This document shows positions 26,245-38,367 of a stretch of DNA of 64,000 nt, in pieces (the first letter of the stretch is position 1; the number at the start of each line of letters is the position of its first letter). This stretch comes from Cololabis saira (lineage: Eukaryota; Chordata; Actinopteri; Beloniformes; Belonidae): positions 8,202,125-8,266,124 of the forward strand of contig NC_084599.1 in NCBI RefSeq assembly GCF_033807715.1. The letters run 5' to 3'. Made by a program: the position numbers and the translations under genes. The notes beneath the pieces are model-generated. The model was not told the origin of the DNA and made no database searches. It saw only the letters and a program-made list of their open reading frames with translations.

Positions 26245-26400
26245 CAGGGGATGGCTCAGTGGTGTGCTGGGTCTCACCATCATGGTTTGCATCTCAGCTT
26301 GGATTTTTTTGTGTGTGTAAAGTTTTCTGCATGATCTTCACTTTCATAGCATCCATGGGGGCTAAACTGGTGATTCTCATTTAAAAGTAGGTGTGAGTTT
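26245..26400 (+). repeat. Degenerate tRNA-headed SINE-like teleost repeat
   Basis: It starts with GGATGGCTCAGTGGTGTGCT, resembling the GGTGGCTCAGTGGTTAGCAC head (tRNA A-box-like) of an abundant fish repeat. It continues with the equivalents of the CCCAGCTTGG and GTTTGCATGTTCT segments, then GGTGATTCTCATTTAAAAG and TAGGTGTGAGTTT, matching the family's GGTGACTCTAAATTG and TAGGTGTGAATGTG. The order is right but divergence is high. Confidence 0.55.
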
Positions 26401-26539
26401 GAACCTTGTGGAGCCCCATCATGTTGGACAGACTGATGGTCAGATTTGACTGGGATCCATCCAATAACAATGAAATGGTTAAAAAAGAAAAAGAAACTTC
26501 AATGAAGTTAAAATAAATTGATCACCATTGTCATCGGTC

Positions 26540-27016
26540 CTGACAAGGGTGTGAGGTGGACCCAAGAGCAGCACAACGCCACGGAGTGTTCAGTCAAAGT
26601 CTTTACTAAAAAGTCAACCTCACAGTAGTCAATAGAGCACAGTTCAGTTCCCAGGATCATGGTAACGCTCAGAGTGGCAGGAGAGCCAATACAGGAAACG
26701 AGCTGGTGTGAACGCTGAGTAGATCTGGAAGTCCAGGAACTGAAACACGGATCAGTCAGAGGAATCACTAGGCAGCCCAGGGAGCAGGAAACCAGAGATG
26801 CTCAGGCAGAACTCATGGTTAGAGACAGAAGGCTGAGGGGATTACCAGGACGAGACAAGCGGACAGGTCCCAGACAGGCAGAGTCGGCAACAGGTGATCA
26901 GGCCGGGGAAAACCGCTGGAAAGTCAGGCATGACATAAGAACAATCTGGCAGCGGCTGGCTGGGAGTGGAGTGCTTAAGTAGAATCCCATGGAGCTGCAG
27001 AACTGATCTGAGAACC
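26540..27016 (+). repeat. Non-autonomous purine-rich teleost interspersed repeat
   Basis: The stretch reads GGTGTGAGGTGGACCCAAGA, GCCACGGAGTGTTCAGTCAA, then TCTTTACTAAAAAGTC, and a long AGG/CAGG-rich interior (CAGGAAACGAGCTGG, GGAAGTCCAGGAACTG), ending GTGGAGTGCTTAAGTAG. This is a repeat layout I recognise from teleost genomes (GTGGACCCAAATGCAG-type starts). It has no coding capacity. Termini and target duplication were not resolved. The class is uncertain, possibly a short non-autonomous LTR-like or DNA element. Confidence 0.5.
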
Positions 27017-30000
27017 ATAAGTCTGTTCAAAATTTACTAGCAGTGCATTCATTGTATATTAAATTATACGACCAAAAAGGCACTAGAGGAAACTAAAGTC
27101 ACCAAAGTCATAAGGTTTATTTTATAGATAATGAATAGCCAGAACCTGAAGTTGCTGCAACTGCAAAAACCACGGTGTCAGCATGCTTTGTGGGATTCAT
27201 TCCTTTAATGCAATAAAATATCTACATTTTAGTAATTGACCTAAAAGTTATTCAGACAAAAAGAGAAGTGGCTCGAGGTTTTGTATTGATTTGAGAAAAT
27301 CTTATTTGTTAGGTTTTAATGGTGCTGTACATAAACAAGCAAAAATCTAAAATAAATAAAACTGTTTTTTAATGGTCTCATTTTAAACTTTCATACATGT
27401 TAAACATTTCAGTTTAACACTTTTAACAATTGATGATGTGAAAAAAGTATTTTGCTCAACTTATGAATCTTTTTTTATTATTATTTGTACATATGCTTGT
27501 CTGCAGGACCGAGCAGAAACTCATCAGTGTAAATAAACTTCAGCAAGGTCAGATGTTCCCAGTCAGAGCAGCTCTTAAAGCGGGATGAAGAGTTTAACTT
27601 GCAAAGTAATCTCAAGATATATATCGCAGAAGATGGCAAAAATGTTGCACAGCATCGAGAGGCTGTAGAGAACAAGACGTCAGAGTCTGTAATTAGGAAA
27701 CTGCATTATTTTAAGATGTTGTAGGATTTACGGGGATTCAAAGCAGGGTGGCACCAGCGTTTAAAACCTCCACAAGGTTTCAGAGTGTGAGGAGATCACA
27801 AAGCAGCACTTTTCCAAAAGCACTGGGAAAGAAAAATGCAGTTCTTTATGTAGTTGAGGCCTCATTGCGAGTACACCCACAGTGCCACTCTTTGGCCTTA
27901 TTGTCAAGTGTCAGGTAACGTGCTGAATGGCACTTTTGTATAAAAGATATGGCTCCCTTCTAGACATAGATGACCTAAAAACCTGTCCAACAGTTGTGTT
28001 TACTTCCCTGTAAGTACACAAAAGTTTATTCATAAATAAGCTTTAGCTGTTGAGTAAACATGACCACCTCATAGAGAGAGACTGGAGTCGTGTGACACTG
28101 TCATGATGTCAGAACCTTTAGAGAGGGTGCACATGTGTTTTCCAAGCATGCCCAGCAGTGATGATTCACTGGTGACTGTGGTGCTTGGTCAGAGTTGTCC
28201 ACTGATAAAATAACACCTCAAACCTTATTATAGTTGATTAAAATCAGCATTTGGAGCATTTTTATACAACCAACTCCCTTTCCTCATTTATTGTGGAGAT
28301 GTCTGAAAATGTGCAATATAGTTTGTACAGGTGGTTATCGTTATTTATTTAGATGTGAACTTTAAGACCCACCCCATACTGAGTTAACAGAGGATTTATC
28401 CAGTTTTACTTCAGTTTGTTGTTTTGATATGAGGAGATCATTTCTAAAGTGATTTGAAATCCAAGAATTCATCTGGGAAACAAATGAGCAATGTTATCGC
28501 TTCCTTGGATGTAAAAACGGGTCAAGTGCACACAGATCCTTTAAGTATTTGTGCACTTTGACTGCGACGTCCACTTTCAGATCACTCCGATGCCGGAGGA
28601 AGGCTTTCATGGATGCAGTCACACAAAGGAGGATTCTTTTTTCCTTTTTTAACATATCGTGCATACATCTACGATGGGTAAGTTTACTGCTTAACACAGT
28701 ATTTAGAAGACATTTTTTTACATGGCTGAAGATTTGCTTACATTTTAATTCTAATTATATGATCTTAAACATTCATAAATCTATTTTTTTGTGTTTCACA
28801 TGAAATGACTTTAACTTTACCCTGAATCAAAGCAACATATATGAACAAACAAACAGACAGAGAAGGTCAGAGACGTTCCGGGACATCATATCAGAGGAAT
28901 GTTGTACAAAGTTGGATGAACAGTGAGCTGGTTCTGAGGCGGTCTGACATGAATAATGCCAGTGTGCTGCGAGGTTCTGCCTCACCGGGTTCCAGGCTAA
29001 GCACTGATCCTCACTTATTCCACACGTCTCTGAACTTGGCTGTCCTGCAGTGGTGAAGCTGTTATGCCGGTTTGATCGACTTCAGGGGGTCTGAAGGTCA
29101 GAGCACAATGCAATTCTGAGGTAGAAATCCTCGGTCTTATCAGTGTGACCTTCAGGACCGCTGATACCACTGATTCCACAAAACCTACAATCCTTTGCTT
29201 CAACACAGTGCCACTGTGGTCGTCTTCTTTAGGATTTTATTGAAACGGCATTGTTCCGGCAGTTACAGTTAGTCCTCTTTGTCAAGCTTGACTTAACGGG
29301 TTAATTGGTTTGTCGGTACATCTTGATATTTGTCTTTTATTTTTGATCCAATTGTATATAATTCATTGAAATCCCGTCAACATTTAACAGGGATTTGACT
29401 AAGAACAATCCGTATTTGATGCTATACCCATCAACAGCGGCTGGTCGTCTTCAGATTAACACAAAACAATGTTGGCTTTTTATTTTCCTTTTTATGACCA
29501 CAGCTAAACAGAAATCCCTCTGTCCTTCTGAAAATAAAATAAAACTTTTTAATAGATTCTCCTACTTCAAACTAGTGAGACTAAACTGTAAATGAGAATA
29601 AATGCAGGTTTTTCAGTTCAATAAATCTATATTTTCATACTGAAAGTTGATTTTATTTTTTTACTGATCACATGTAGCTACAGTAAATGTGTTTAGATCA
29701 ATGAGATGCCTTCCTGCTTCGCCAAGTGTTTCCTGCCTTCACTTGTAGCTATAGTGACACTCAGCAGCAGTAATACTAATGACAGTGGTAGCACTGGTAA
29801 CTGTAGCAACAGTGAGACCCATGTTTAGCCCAGTGTGAGCCTCTTTTAATGCTCAAGGTTCAATCTGTTGAAAAGAAGAGTCCAGCTATCGTAATATACC
29901 CCTCTGTCAAGCAGCTCTCCCATCCTTCACCTGCCGTAGCTGCAGATCGACCGCCTCGTTTTCCCATCGTTGTTCAACTTCGTCTTCGTATAATAATAAT

Positions 30001-30690
30001 AGCAACGGCTCATCATTGAGGAAACGTTGGCTTCGGTGTCGATGCAGAATGTCTGTGAGTGCAAAAAAGAAAAAAAAAAACTCCTGCGGTAGACGTTTCA
30101 AAGACTTTCAAAACACTTACACAATACCCAGCAGGGTTAAGAACGCTACCTGAGGTAGGTACTTCAGCTCCAGCCAAAAAGCTCTGTCACCTCAACAGGT
30201 GGTTTGCTAGATTAGTGTTGTTCTCACAGTTTGACACTGCAGATGTGTGAGGGCTACATGCTGCAGACAATTTCCTAATCTGTGCATGTTTATTTTGGAG
30301 ATTAGCTTCGGGCTATCACCTACTAACTATGTAAAAATGCTGTCTTTTCTGCAAGGCTTATTTGTTTTTAAATGTGTCATCAAGTTTTCAAAAGAGCTTC
30401 TTTCTGATTTGATGTCCCCTGAAGAAATGCGTGTCTAGTCCAGGATGGGATTGAGAACGATCACTACATTAATGTCACTATGAAACTACTGCATTTGGTA
30501 CAAAGTCTGTGCTTGTCTGGCTCACGCCGTGCAGCCTGCATTTATTAGAAGCAACACACACATGCATCATAGAGTAAATGTATCCCTCCTCCTCGCTGCA
30601 CAAAAGAGGAAACATTTTGGGTTATATGTGTCTGCAACACTTTACCTGGCTATTGCCTGAATTTGAGAGGTCTGGAAATAGATGCAAATC
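27017..30690. other. Unique intergenic DNA, about 3.7 kb
   Basis: No supported gene or named repeat. Open frames are all under 90 codons with no motifs. The stretch around 28880-29215 is less AT-rich and could hide an old element that I cannot identify. Confidence 0.45.
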
Positions 30691-30850
30691 AATTCAGTTG
30701 ATTTATTTGCATATCACCAATTCACAACATAAGTCATCTCAATGAATGTTACACAGAAAACAGGTTCAGTACCGTCCAATGAAGGGCAATACAACTCAGA
30801 TTCAATCCAACTCACTGCAGCTCAGTTAGTCCAATTCATTCCAATAGGAT
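30691..30850 (+). repeat. Teleost interspersed repeat, copy 2 (5' part)
   Basis: It has AATTCAGTTGATTTATTTGC, ATCACCAATTCACAACATAA and GTCATCTCAATG, then repeated CAATCCA/CAATTCA words. This is the same family as 9897-10195, represented only by its 5' portion. Confidence 0.6.
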
Positions 30851-31479
30851 CTAAAATTGTCTTTCTAAAATTGTCTTTCCCCTCCCCACTTGCTTCAAAA
30901 GTCCCATTTACCAACCTGTTGTAGAATTTGTTTTACAGGCTTAAAATCCCCAAATTGTTGCACATTAACAAGCAAGTTAAAATTGGCAAAAACAAAAAAA
31001 TGAAATGTAATTCTGTCTCCAAAGAGATAAAATTCTAAATAAATCTGGGTTTGTAATCTAAAGACAGACATTTACATTTGTGGAGCGGAGCTGTTCTGAG
31101 ATGCACCAGTGAGTTTTATCTTGAAAGGAACCGCAGCCGCTTAACACATGAGACAGTAATGTATATGCTTGATATCATGTTTCCATGTTTCATTTCATAA
31201 CGCAGAGGAGCTCCAGTTTGAGAAGTAATATCCTGCTCACTGTGCCTGTTAAGACTGACTGCATGTACTGATATTTATTCATTTAGCCAAATGTTCCCCG
31301 TAATCACTTCTCACACGGAAAGCAGGTCACTTCAGGCATGACGTTGTAAAATAAACTAGTTAAGAATAAAGACTGATTAGCCATTTATGTGGCTATTATA
31401 AAGTATTCAAATTGTACCTGTTGGCACTAAAATTCTCTCCAAATGTACAAAAACATACAATAATTGATGAGCCCCCTTG
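30851..31479. other. Unique intergenic DNA
   Basis: Nothing recognised. A short direct duplication of AAAATTGTCTTTC occurs at 30853-30880. Confidence 0.45.
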
Positions 31480-33400
31480 AAAACTAATTAGGCCGTTGAC
31501 GGCGCGGGGCGCGGCGGTGGACAGGGCTTGATGAGTGCAGTGCAGACCTAATCCAGGGCGGCAGCGGAGCTGTTGATTTGCAGACTGTGGGCCTTGCTTT
31601 GTGAGGGCTTTATGGTCCCTTTATGGAACGCCAAGAGACACCTGCATGGGCGATATGTTGCCTGGGACATTTTTCTCTCTCCCACACTGTGGCTCCTTTG
31701 CTTTTGTATCATTAGCAGAGCAAGGGAGCTGTGAATCACTCATCTCACCCCTCACCCCCCCCCCCCCACCCTTCCACCCACCCCGGCCCAAACAGGCCCA
31801 TCTTTTTCAACCTCCTTCCACTCCCTTGCAGCCCGACCAACGCCACCGCGGCTCCCTCCCTCTCCTAGGGTGCTAAACCGCTTGACAGAAGGGTGCCCAG
31901 ACCGTTGGCAGTAGCCATCGACTGGAAGGGAGAAGCTGCCAGGAGTCCTTGATGGATAGGCTCATTTTCCAGCCGGCAGCAAGTCTCGGCGAAGCATCCG
32001 TGTCATTTGTAATGTCAGCCAACAAAATGTAATCAAACATTCCAGCGGTTTAATCACAGAGGGCTGCTCGAGAGATGATTGTAGTGTCAATATAATGCTA
32101 TTTCATTATCTGTTTGTATTTTATATTGACAGTGTCAGATAAACAGTGTGGAAAATTAAGATTAAAAATATGGTAATTTCATTTCAATCACCCCAGCTAC
32201 AGTTGCTGGCCCATTATGCGATTGATTACTTCTGAATTAAATTTGGGGCTGAATGTAAAGTTTAATCTTCTTTCTTCTCTGCAATTCAGCTCCCCAAAGG
32301 CCTCTTAGTAAGTAAGTACCCATTTCATTTGATCTTTAATGAAAAGTAATGGCCCAAATGAATTGTATAAATCAGCTGTCATGTGTAGTTAGTTGACATT
32401 CTATTTCTTTTTTCCCTTTCATTTTTATTCCACTTCTTGTATGCATTGTACCATGACCCGAGCTTACAGGCCATAGCCCGAATAAGCAAATTGCTTTTTC
32501 AGAAAATTAAACCAATGCTGCTGTTTTTTTCCTCAGTTTTGTTCAACATATCACATACCTTTTATTTAGTTAAGTGAGACTGGATTTGATATTTTTGAAA
32601 ATAGAACAAACAGTCTAAATGCACCGCAAGGTGCTTAGCAAATAAATTAATAGGAATACTTTATAGCCTCGAGTGCCTCTTTAAGGAGAAAATGCAACCT
32701 CTAGACTAGCCGAGGGTTGATAGACATTTTAATTACATGGTAAATTTTGATATTTTTCTCTGTGCCTGTGAAGAACTCTTAAGCACTGTCATATGCTCAA
32801 GATTTGACAAAAAAAATTCTCCCCATTTCTGTGGCTATATATGAAGTGACACAACTGTTAACGAGAGCTCAGCAGTAAAAGGAAGGGGTTGAAAAAAGGA
32901 GCTCTTCTTTGTGAGTCCCATTCAGTGCGATTTGTCCCCCTTTGTAGTCCTAATTATGTGCCAAAGTAGGATAACAGAAGTTCTCAACTCGGCCATTATG
33001 CCAGCACAAAAAAAGAGACGCATACAAGAAGCTGATCACTTTGGAATTAGCAAACATGATACTATATGAGGAGGAAAAAAAAAAATCATTAATACCGTCA
33101 GGGATTAGAGGTTCTGATTAAAGGGTAGCTTCTCCATATGCAAATTAGTGATAGGCATTTATCAGCGCCTGGGCAAGCTGTCTTAGCTGCAAAGCCACAT
33201 ATGTTTTTTAGCTGATTAAAAAACTGCTTGAAGTTGCAGGCTCTTTAATGGCGGGGAGAGAGAGACAGAGCGAGGGAAGGAGAGGTTGTGAGGCAACTCA
33301 TTTCCTTTTGGCCAAATTCCTGCAATTGCTCAGAGCATTTGCCTTAATTCCCTCCCTTATTAGCTGCATTCTTTTGTATATAATTAAAACATTTCTCAAG
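31480..33400. promoter_or_regulatory. Best candidate conserved non-coding cluster
   Basis: About 1.9 kb with no transposon signatures and a texture typical of deeply conserved developmental enhancers. It is AT-rich and word-dense (AGATAAACAGTGTGG, CCCATTATGCGATTGATTAC, TTTAATGAAAAGTAATGGCC). At 33138-33145 there is a perfect POU octamer ATGCAAAT followed by TAG. The 5' edge (31480-31880) is GC-richer and ends near a 13-bp C run (31755-31767). No exon is supported. Which gene it would regulate cannot be read from the window. Confidence 0.35.
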
Positions 33401-34208
33401 TGAGCATGTGCACGCTTGTTTTATTTTTGTGCCATATTTTCCCATCAACAAACACAATGTATTGCACCCAACCTTCTTAGCGCCGTATCACCACACCCTT
33501 GATGCCCCCTCCTCACGAGAGCCCAAGTTTAGAATGGTGAATACAAGGGCAGAATTAGGTGAGAATTTGTCAGCAGTCTGCCATTGTGTGAGGGTCTCTG
33601 TGTTATTATATTTTCTTTCAAATGGAGGTGACCCCCTTTGTGTTAACAATGAACATGAGGATGAAACTGAGCTCCATGCGCTTCTCACCCGGCACTGATA
33701 AAGCCTTGGTAACCCAGCAGCCCGTTTTCTCCTTGAGGGAGCACTTTAATTTATGCCTTTTCATCTCCCTGGGCGCAGGACTGTTAACCTGCTCTGTGCA
33801 CTACTGATTCAGGGAAGGGAAACCTCTTATCCACACCAGACTGCTGCATCAAGTCTCTTCCCCCACTTGGCCAGTAGAAAGTTGGTTTGTGGGGGAAAAA
33901 GAAAAAAAATCCAGACACTTGCCATAAAACATTGAAACTGTGAAATCAAAGGATTTCTGAAAACAAATGAAAAGGTTAAAGCGTGTTGTATTTGTTCCAT
34001 AATATTGTGCACTTCTTGAACAGACATCATTTCTGGCCAATACATGTTTAATGAAGGCCACTTATGCACGACCGTTGGTCATCTAAATGAAGTAAATGCA
34101 AGTCTATTCATAAAAAATGAAGTTGGTTCCTCGTTTCTATATAATTTCAGGGGTATTTTTTCACTATGCTACATTTATAAAGTATTGATGTATTAATGAA
34201 TGCCCAAA
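33401..34208. other. Unique intergenic DNA
   Basis: No supported gene. Frames up to 96 codons lack motifs. Confidence 0.45.
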
Positions 34209-35051
34209 TGTCACGGGGTGGTGGATGTAGGATCCAGATGCAGGAGACCAAGGAGGCAGGAGTTCCAAAGAATGTGATTTACTACTAAAAACAAACTAAG
34301 TCCACGTTTACACATAGCCGGGTATTTACAAAAACGGATATTTCCCCCTCTACGTTTTGAAAAAATACCATCATTTACACGAACCCGCATAAATACGCTG
34401 TTAAGGTGCTATGAGCAGCCAAACCTACAGGGGGCAGTGTAACGAGAAGATAGAGTCATGCTAGACAATCAGAATCCTGGAAAAAAAACATCAACAAATG
34501 ACTAGAGTTACTTTTAAGTGTAACGTTAGAATATAAAACAGGTAAAATACATGACAATATTGACGGTGGCCAAACAATTGTAAACACAGGTCGCACACAT
34601 GACGCTGGTGACGTTTCTGTCGCTTAATGTGACGTTCTGAAGCCTAAATGTCCGTTTCCCTCTGTTTACAAGCAAAGATGAAGACGGGGTTTTTGCAAAT
34701 CTCCCCTTTGGCCAGAGTTTTCAGGACTGATTGTTTTTAGTGACTTTGAGCTTCGTTTTTGTGTAAACGAACGGCCAAAACGCGTGAAAACACAACCGTT
34801 TTTGCTACGTGTAAACAGAGCCTAAAAACACAAGCGCTTACCACCAAGCAGGAAACCTTGACGACACAAGGGGAGTGGAAACAGTAGGACCAGCAGGGAA
34901 CAAGGGAAGACAAGACAAGATACAGGAGGCTTGATGAGACAAAGGTGCAAACAATCAGGACGGATGGGAACCAGAGAAGTCAAGACATAACTGAAACACA
35001 AGGAGATGGGGTTTCAAAATAAAACAGGAACTTAATACCAAAACTGTGACA
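34209..35051 (+). repeat. Non-autonomous interspersed repeat split by a later insertion
   Basis: Outer parts 34209-34293 and 34831-35051 read as one repeat. It starts TGTCACGGGGTGGTGG, with GATCCAGATGCAGGAGACC and TTTACTACTAAAAAC. It resumes with a CAGGAAACC, GGAACAAGGGAAGAC purine-rich interior and ends AAAACTGTGACA. The layout parallels the repeat at 26540-27016. The ends are TG...CA with a short inverted TGTCAC. No target duplication was found. The middle is a separate element. Confidence 0.5.
34285..34830. mobile_element. Nested non-autonomous DNA transposon with CTAAAAACA duplication
   Basis: The insert is about 528 bp between two exact copies of CTAAAAACA (34285-34293 and 34822-34830). 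Its ends carry imperfect inverted GTTTACACRTAGC segments (CGTTTACACATAGC near 34305 and GCTACGTGTAAAC at 34804-34816). Subterminal sequence rich in CGTTTT/AAAACG words is typical of an abundant teleost element family. There is no open frame. An 8-9 bp duplication suggests hAT or Mutator-like mobilisation. The inverted ends are not flush with the duplication on the left, so the boundaries are provisional. Confidence 0.6.
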
Positions 35052-35143
35052 TCAAGAGCATAATATAGTAAAAAAAATAATAAATAAACCAAAAGCATAC
35101 CAACATAAGACGATTTTGATATCACATAATGATATGCAGAGAC
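35052..35143. other. Short intergenic spacer
   Basis: AT-rich DNA between the split repeat and the Tc1 relic. Confidence 0.5.
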
Positions 35144-36449
35144 ATCTCAAATTTGTTGGTACCCTTTTATTAAGAAAAAAACACAAATGTTCCTGAAATA
35201 ACTTGAAACAGACAAAAGTAATATATTTACTGAATACTGACAAATTAATAATAATGGAAAACCAGGCAATGCTTTTGGATTGTTGTGAATCGCAATAATA
35301 AAACTGGCCCTTACAAGAATCATGGGGCCCTCATTTTAATATTGTGTTAAACAACCTTTTGGAGGAATTCACTGCAACCAAGTGGTTTCTGTAACTCTCA
35401 GTGGACTTTCTGCCCCCGTAGACGGGTGTTTGGCTTCACTCCTTGTGAGCAAACTGCTGCAGCCATTTCAGGTTTGCAGGGTTTCTGCTCCAGACTGCAT
35501 GTTTCAGCTCTTTCCACAGATCAGGGATCATTGAGGACACTTTGGTGCATCCCGTGTTTTGTGTCTTATCGATTCTTGAGGGTATTGAGGTGTGTGTTTT
35601 TGGTCGTCATCTTGTTGGAGGACCCATGACCTCAGACCAAAGCTTTTTGATTCTGGGCAGCACATTTCACTAAAGAATGCCTTGATAGTGTTGACGTGTC
35701 ATTGTGCCGTGAACAAAGCCACCCTGTGCTAGATGCAGCGAAGCAGCTCCAAGACATAACCAAACCTCCTCCATGTTTCACAGTAGCTATAGTCTTCTGT
35801 TTTTGCGTCAGGGAACATGTTGCAGCGTACCAAAAGGCTCCAGTTTGGTCTCATCTGTTTGGACATTCTTCCTGAAGCTTTGTGGCTTGTCAACATACAT
35901 TTTTGACAAATTCTGGTCCGTGTTTGTTATGATTTGCTTTCAACAGAGTCCTCTTCGGTTGTCCACTTTGGCTCAAACAGAGATAGACGGCTCCGTCTAG
36001 CACTGATTTTCCTTGACCTTGGAGTTCACCTTGAATCTCTTTGGAAGTTGTTCTGGGCTCTTTGCTTACCATTCATATTATTCATCTTTTGACGTTGTGA
36101 TCACGTCCACATCCAGGGAGGTTGGCCGGAGTCTTGTGAACTCCACGTTTCTGAATAAAATGTGTAACTGTAATCACGAGGACATCAAGCTGCTTGGAGA
36201 TGGTCTTACAGCCTTTTAACATGCTTGTTGATAATTTCTTCCTGATATATTCAGACAACTCTCTCTCTCTTGCTTTCTCCGGCCATGTTCAGCGTTCAGC
36301 ACACCGTGATACAGCTCAGTAACAACTCTGAAAACCTTGAAAATAGTCCACGACTGAAGACACCGGTGATGCTGATTACATGGCAAACTTTAGTTGTGTC
36401 ACAAACATCTTATTTTCCATCCTGCTAGACTTACCAACTAATTTGTCCC
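35144..36449 (-). mobile_element. Tc1-like transposon, full-length footprint, dead
   Basis: About 1.3 kb, the usual Tc1-like size. The ends are imperfect inverted repeats: CTCAAATTTGTTGGTACC at the left (35146-35163), and the complement of TTACCAACTAATTTGTC at 36431-36447. The interior on the minus strand encodes a broken Tc1 transposase. A TA duplication at the exact edges could not be confirmed, so the boundaries are good to a few bases only. Confidence 0.8.
35400..36290 (-). pseudogene. Tc1-like transposase pseudogene
   Basis: Read 5' to 3' on the minus strand, the Tc1 transposase order is kept but broken by frameshifts and stops. First comes a helix-turn-helix region (LSEYIRKK..., CKTISKQLDV) around 36180-36265. 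The linker VSKEPRTTSKEIQGELQ (35890-36072 frame) follows. Then comes the first catalytic block read as QTDETKLEPFG, with the usual Trp before the Thr-Asp replaced by Gln. Next is the signature TVKHGGGLVMSWSCFAAS near 35720-35785, and last a C-terminal DLWKELKHAVWSRNPANL-like segment near 35480-35550. Intact family members have about 340 residues in one frame. No open frame here exceeds about 60 codons on this strand, so no active enzyme is possible. Confidence 0.85.
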
Positions 36450-38325
36450 GACCAATTTCATTTTCTTTCTTTTTTTTTCTCTTCTTTTTTTTTATGTTTC
36501 TGAAACCAGAATTATAAAGCAATGTCTGGTTTCCATTAGTCACATTTCAATAAATTATTGTTTATTTTGTATTTTTTTGCCCAAATCTGTATCATACAAA
36601 TGAAAATGTTTAAATGTCATTCAGATCTTGAATTTAAAATCAAAAGTTTATTTCAAAGGAAATAAAGCTGCTGTAGTACAAAAAAATCGGTTAAGGGTTT
36701 TGTTGGGTTACGTGTGGATCTTTTCTCTGATTTCTAGTGAAGCAACAGTGGACCCTGTCAATGACATACTAAGGTTTTTAAAGAACTGCTGTTATTGCTG
36801 AATAAATCAAAACGCTTACAGTAATTAGACCTTTAAAAAAATATTAAGATTAGACTCTTATTTGAGGGAGAAAGATTATAACGTATATCTTTGAGTGCAG
36901 AACTATAACATGCACCCCTGTAAAAGCATGGGCGGTGGTTTTTGTGGTGAGCAAAACCATCGCTGATACACAGTGGGCCAATAATACTGTGCAAACCACT
37001 GATTCAATAAATTACACTGTAGCAAAGAAACCATGTAATTGAAATATCTAGATAAGGATAATAGTGGCTTTAAATGATATGAAATGATGGAGACAAAAAA
37101 AGCAAGGGTCCAAGGGTGGGCTTGTGTTTGCCTTGAAGAGTCTGGAAAGGATGGCCTAAATAGCAAAGCCATAGCAACATGCTGAAAAGATCTATTGTTG
37201 CTTTTGAAGGCAACCTCTATTTTTCAAGGACATCTAATTAACAGACAACAGCTGAGTCCATTTCAAATGGTAATACATTTTCTCTTACATGCATCATTTT
37301 CAATGCCTTATTGCTTACTTCAACAGACATTAGTGGGGTTTTTTTCTTCTCTTTTCCTTTTACTTTTCAGAGCGATATTTCATGCTTTATTTACTACGCT
37401 CAATATATTGTTAGCACTTGTGCAGGCATTTCTCTGTGACCTCTTCAATGCACAATAGTGAATTGGTTAATGAAAGGCGAGCATTTCATGTTTTTCTCAC
37501 TGCCTCAGTACATAATTTCAATGAACTGCTTTCTGAGTGTTACAATCAGGTCGTATTCATTTAAAGGCCAATCTGATTCAAATTCAATAAGTTGCTTCAA
37601 ATATTTGGGTTCATATGCTGAAGATCACGCGTGCTTCGGAGACTTTCACCTTTGAGACGGAGCATTCAGCCAAATGTCGAAACTTTTACAGAATATTGCA
37701 ATAAGATGTACATTTTCCAACATGTTTATAAAGTATGCTTTAGATTGGGTATCAACATGTGACTTATGAAAAGACGGTGAAGGACTTAACCGATGCCACT
37801 TCCTGTCATGCTCCTGGATACATATATCCAAACATGTGATGCTCAAAGTGGCATACATCAAAACAGCATTCATAGAGAAGACGATGCAATTTAAAGCTTC
37901 AAGTTTTTGCCCTGTTGTTTCCCGTGATTATGGTTCATGCTGTCAATTCATAAGAGTCATTAATACGTTTAACAGAGATACAATTGTCCTATACGCTATA
38001 TGTTACTAAAAGTGCACCCAGAGAGATAAATTAATCAGTTATTGCCCTAAATGATTATTGTTCTCATTTGTCAGGGACAAAGTAGGTTATTATTTTTATA
38101 TATTGTCCAACAACAGTCAGTAAGAAGATTCAATTTTCAAAAATGCTCATTTAAGGCTAATTTCACATTTATTCCACTTAATAGTTCTCTGTCACGACAG
38201 AAAGAAAGAGGGACATTTCTGAGGCTTGTGAACCCTCAAGAAAGAAATGTCTGATCATCTTTGAAAAGTCCATCAGTTATTAAGAGTTGAGCCTTTCCTT
38301 CTTGATCTCTCCTATTCCTGTTCAT
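36450..38325. other. Unique AT-rich intergenic DNA
   Basis: Poly-pyrimidine text at 36465-36495. Otherwise no gene or repeat is recognised. Confidence 0.45.
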
Positions 38326-38367
38326 TGTCAGGTGACACATGAATAGCAATTCACGTGTCACCTGACA
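38326..38367. other. 18-bp stem / 6-nt loop perfect-type hairpin with paired E-boxes
   Basis: The arm TGTCAGGTGACACATGAA (38326-38343) and its inverted partner (38350-38367) match at 17 of 18 positions around the loop TAGCAA. Each arm has the E-box CAGGTG / CACCTG, the word bound by ZEB/Snail and some bHLH factors. It may be a DNA cruciform, a symmetric protein site or the relic of a small inverted-repeat element. The stem is short for a microRNA precursor. Confidence 0.7.

Noticed and set aside
26245..26300. A tRNA gene at the GGCTCAGTGG start
   Set aside because: Only an A-box-like stretch is present. There is no cloverleaf, anticodon arm or T-arm, and it fits a SINE-like repeat head.
35426..36219. 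Plus-strand open frames of 60-75 codons
   Set aside because: They are antisense shadows of the Tc1 transposase relic on the minus strand.
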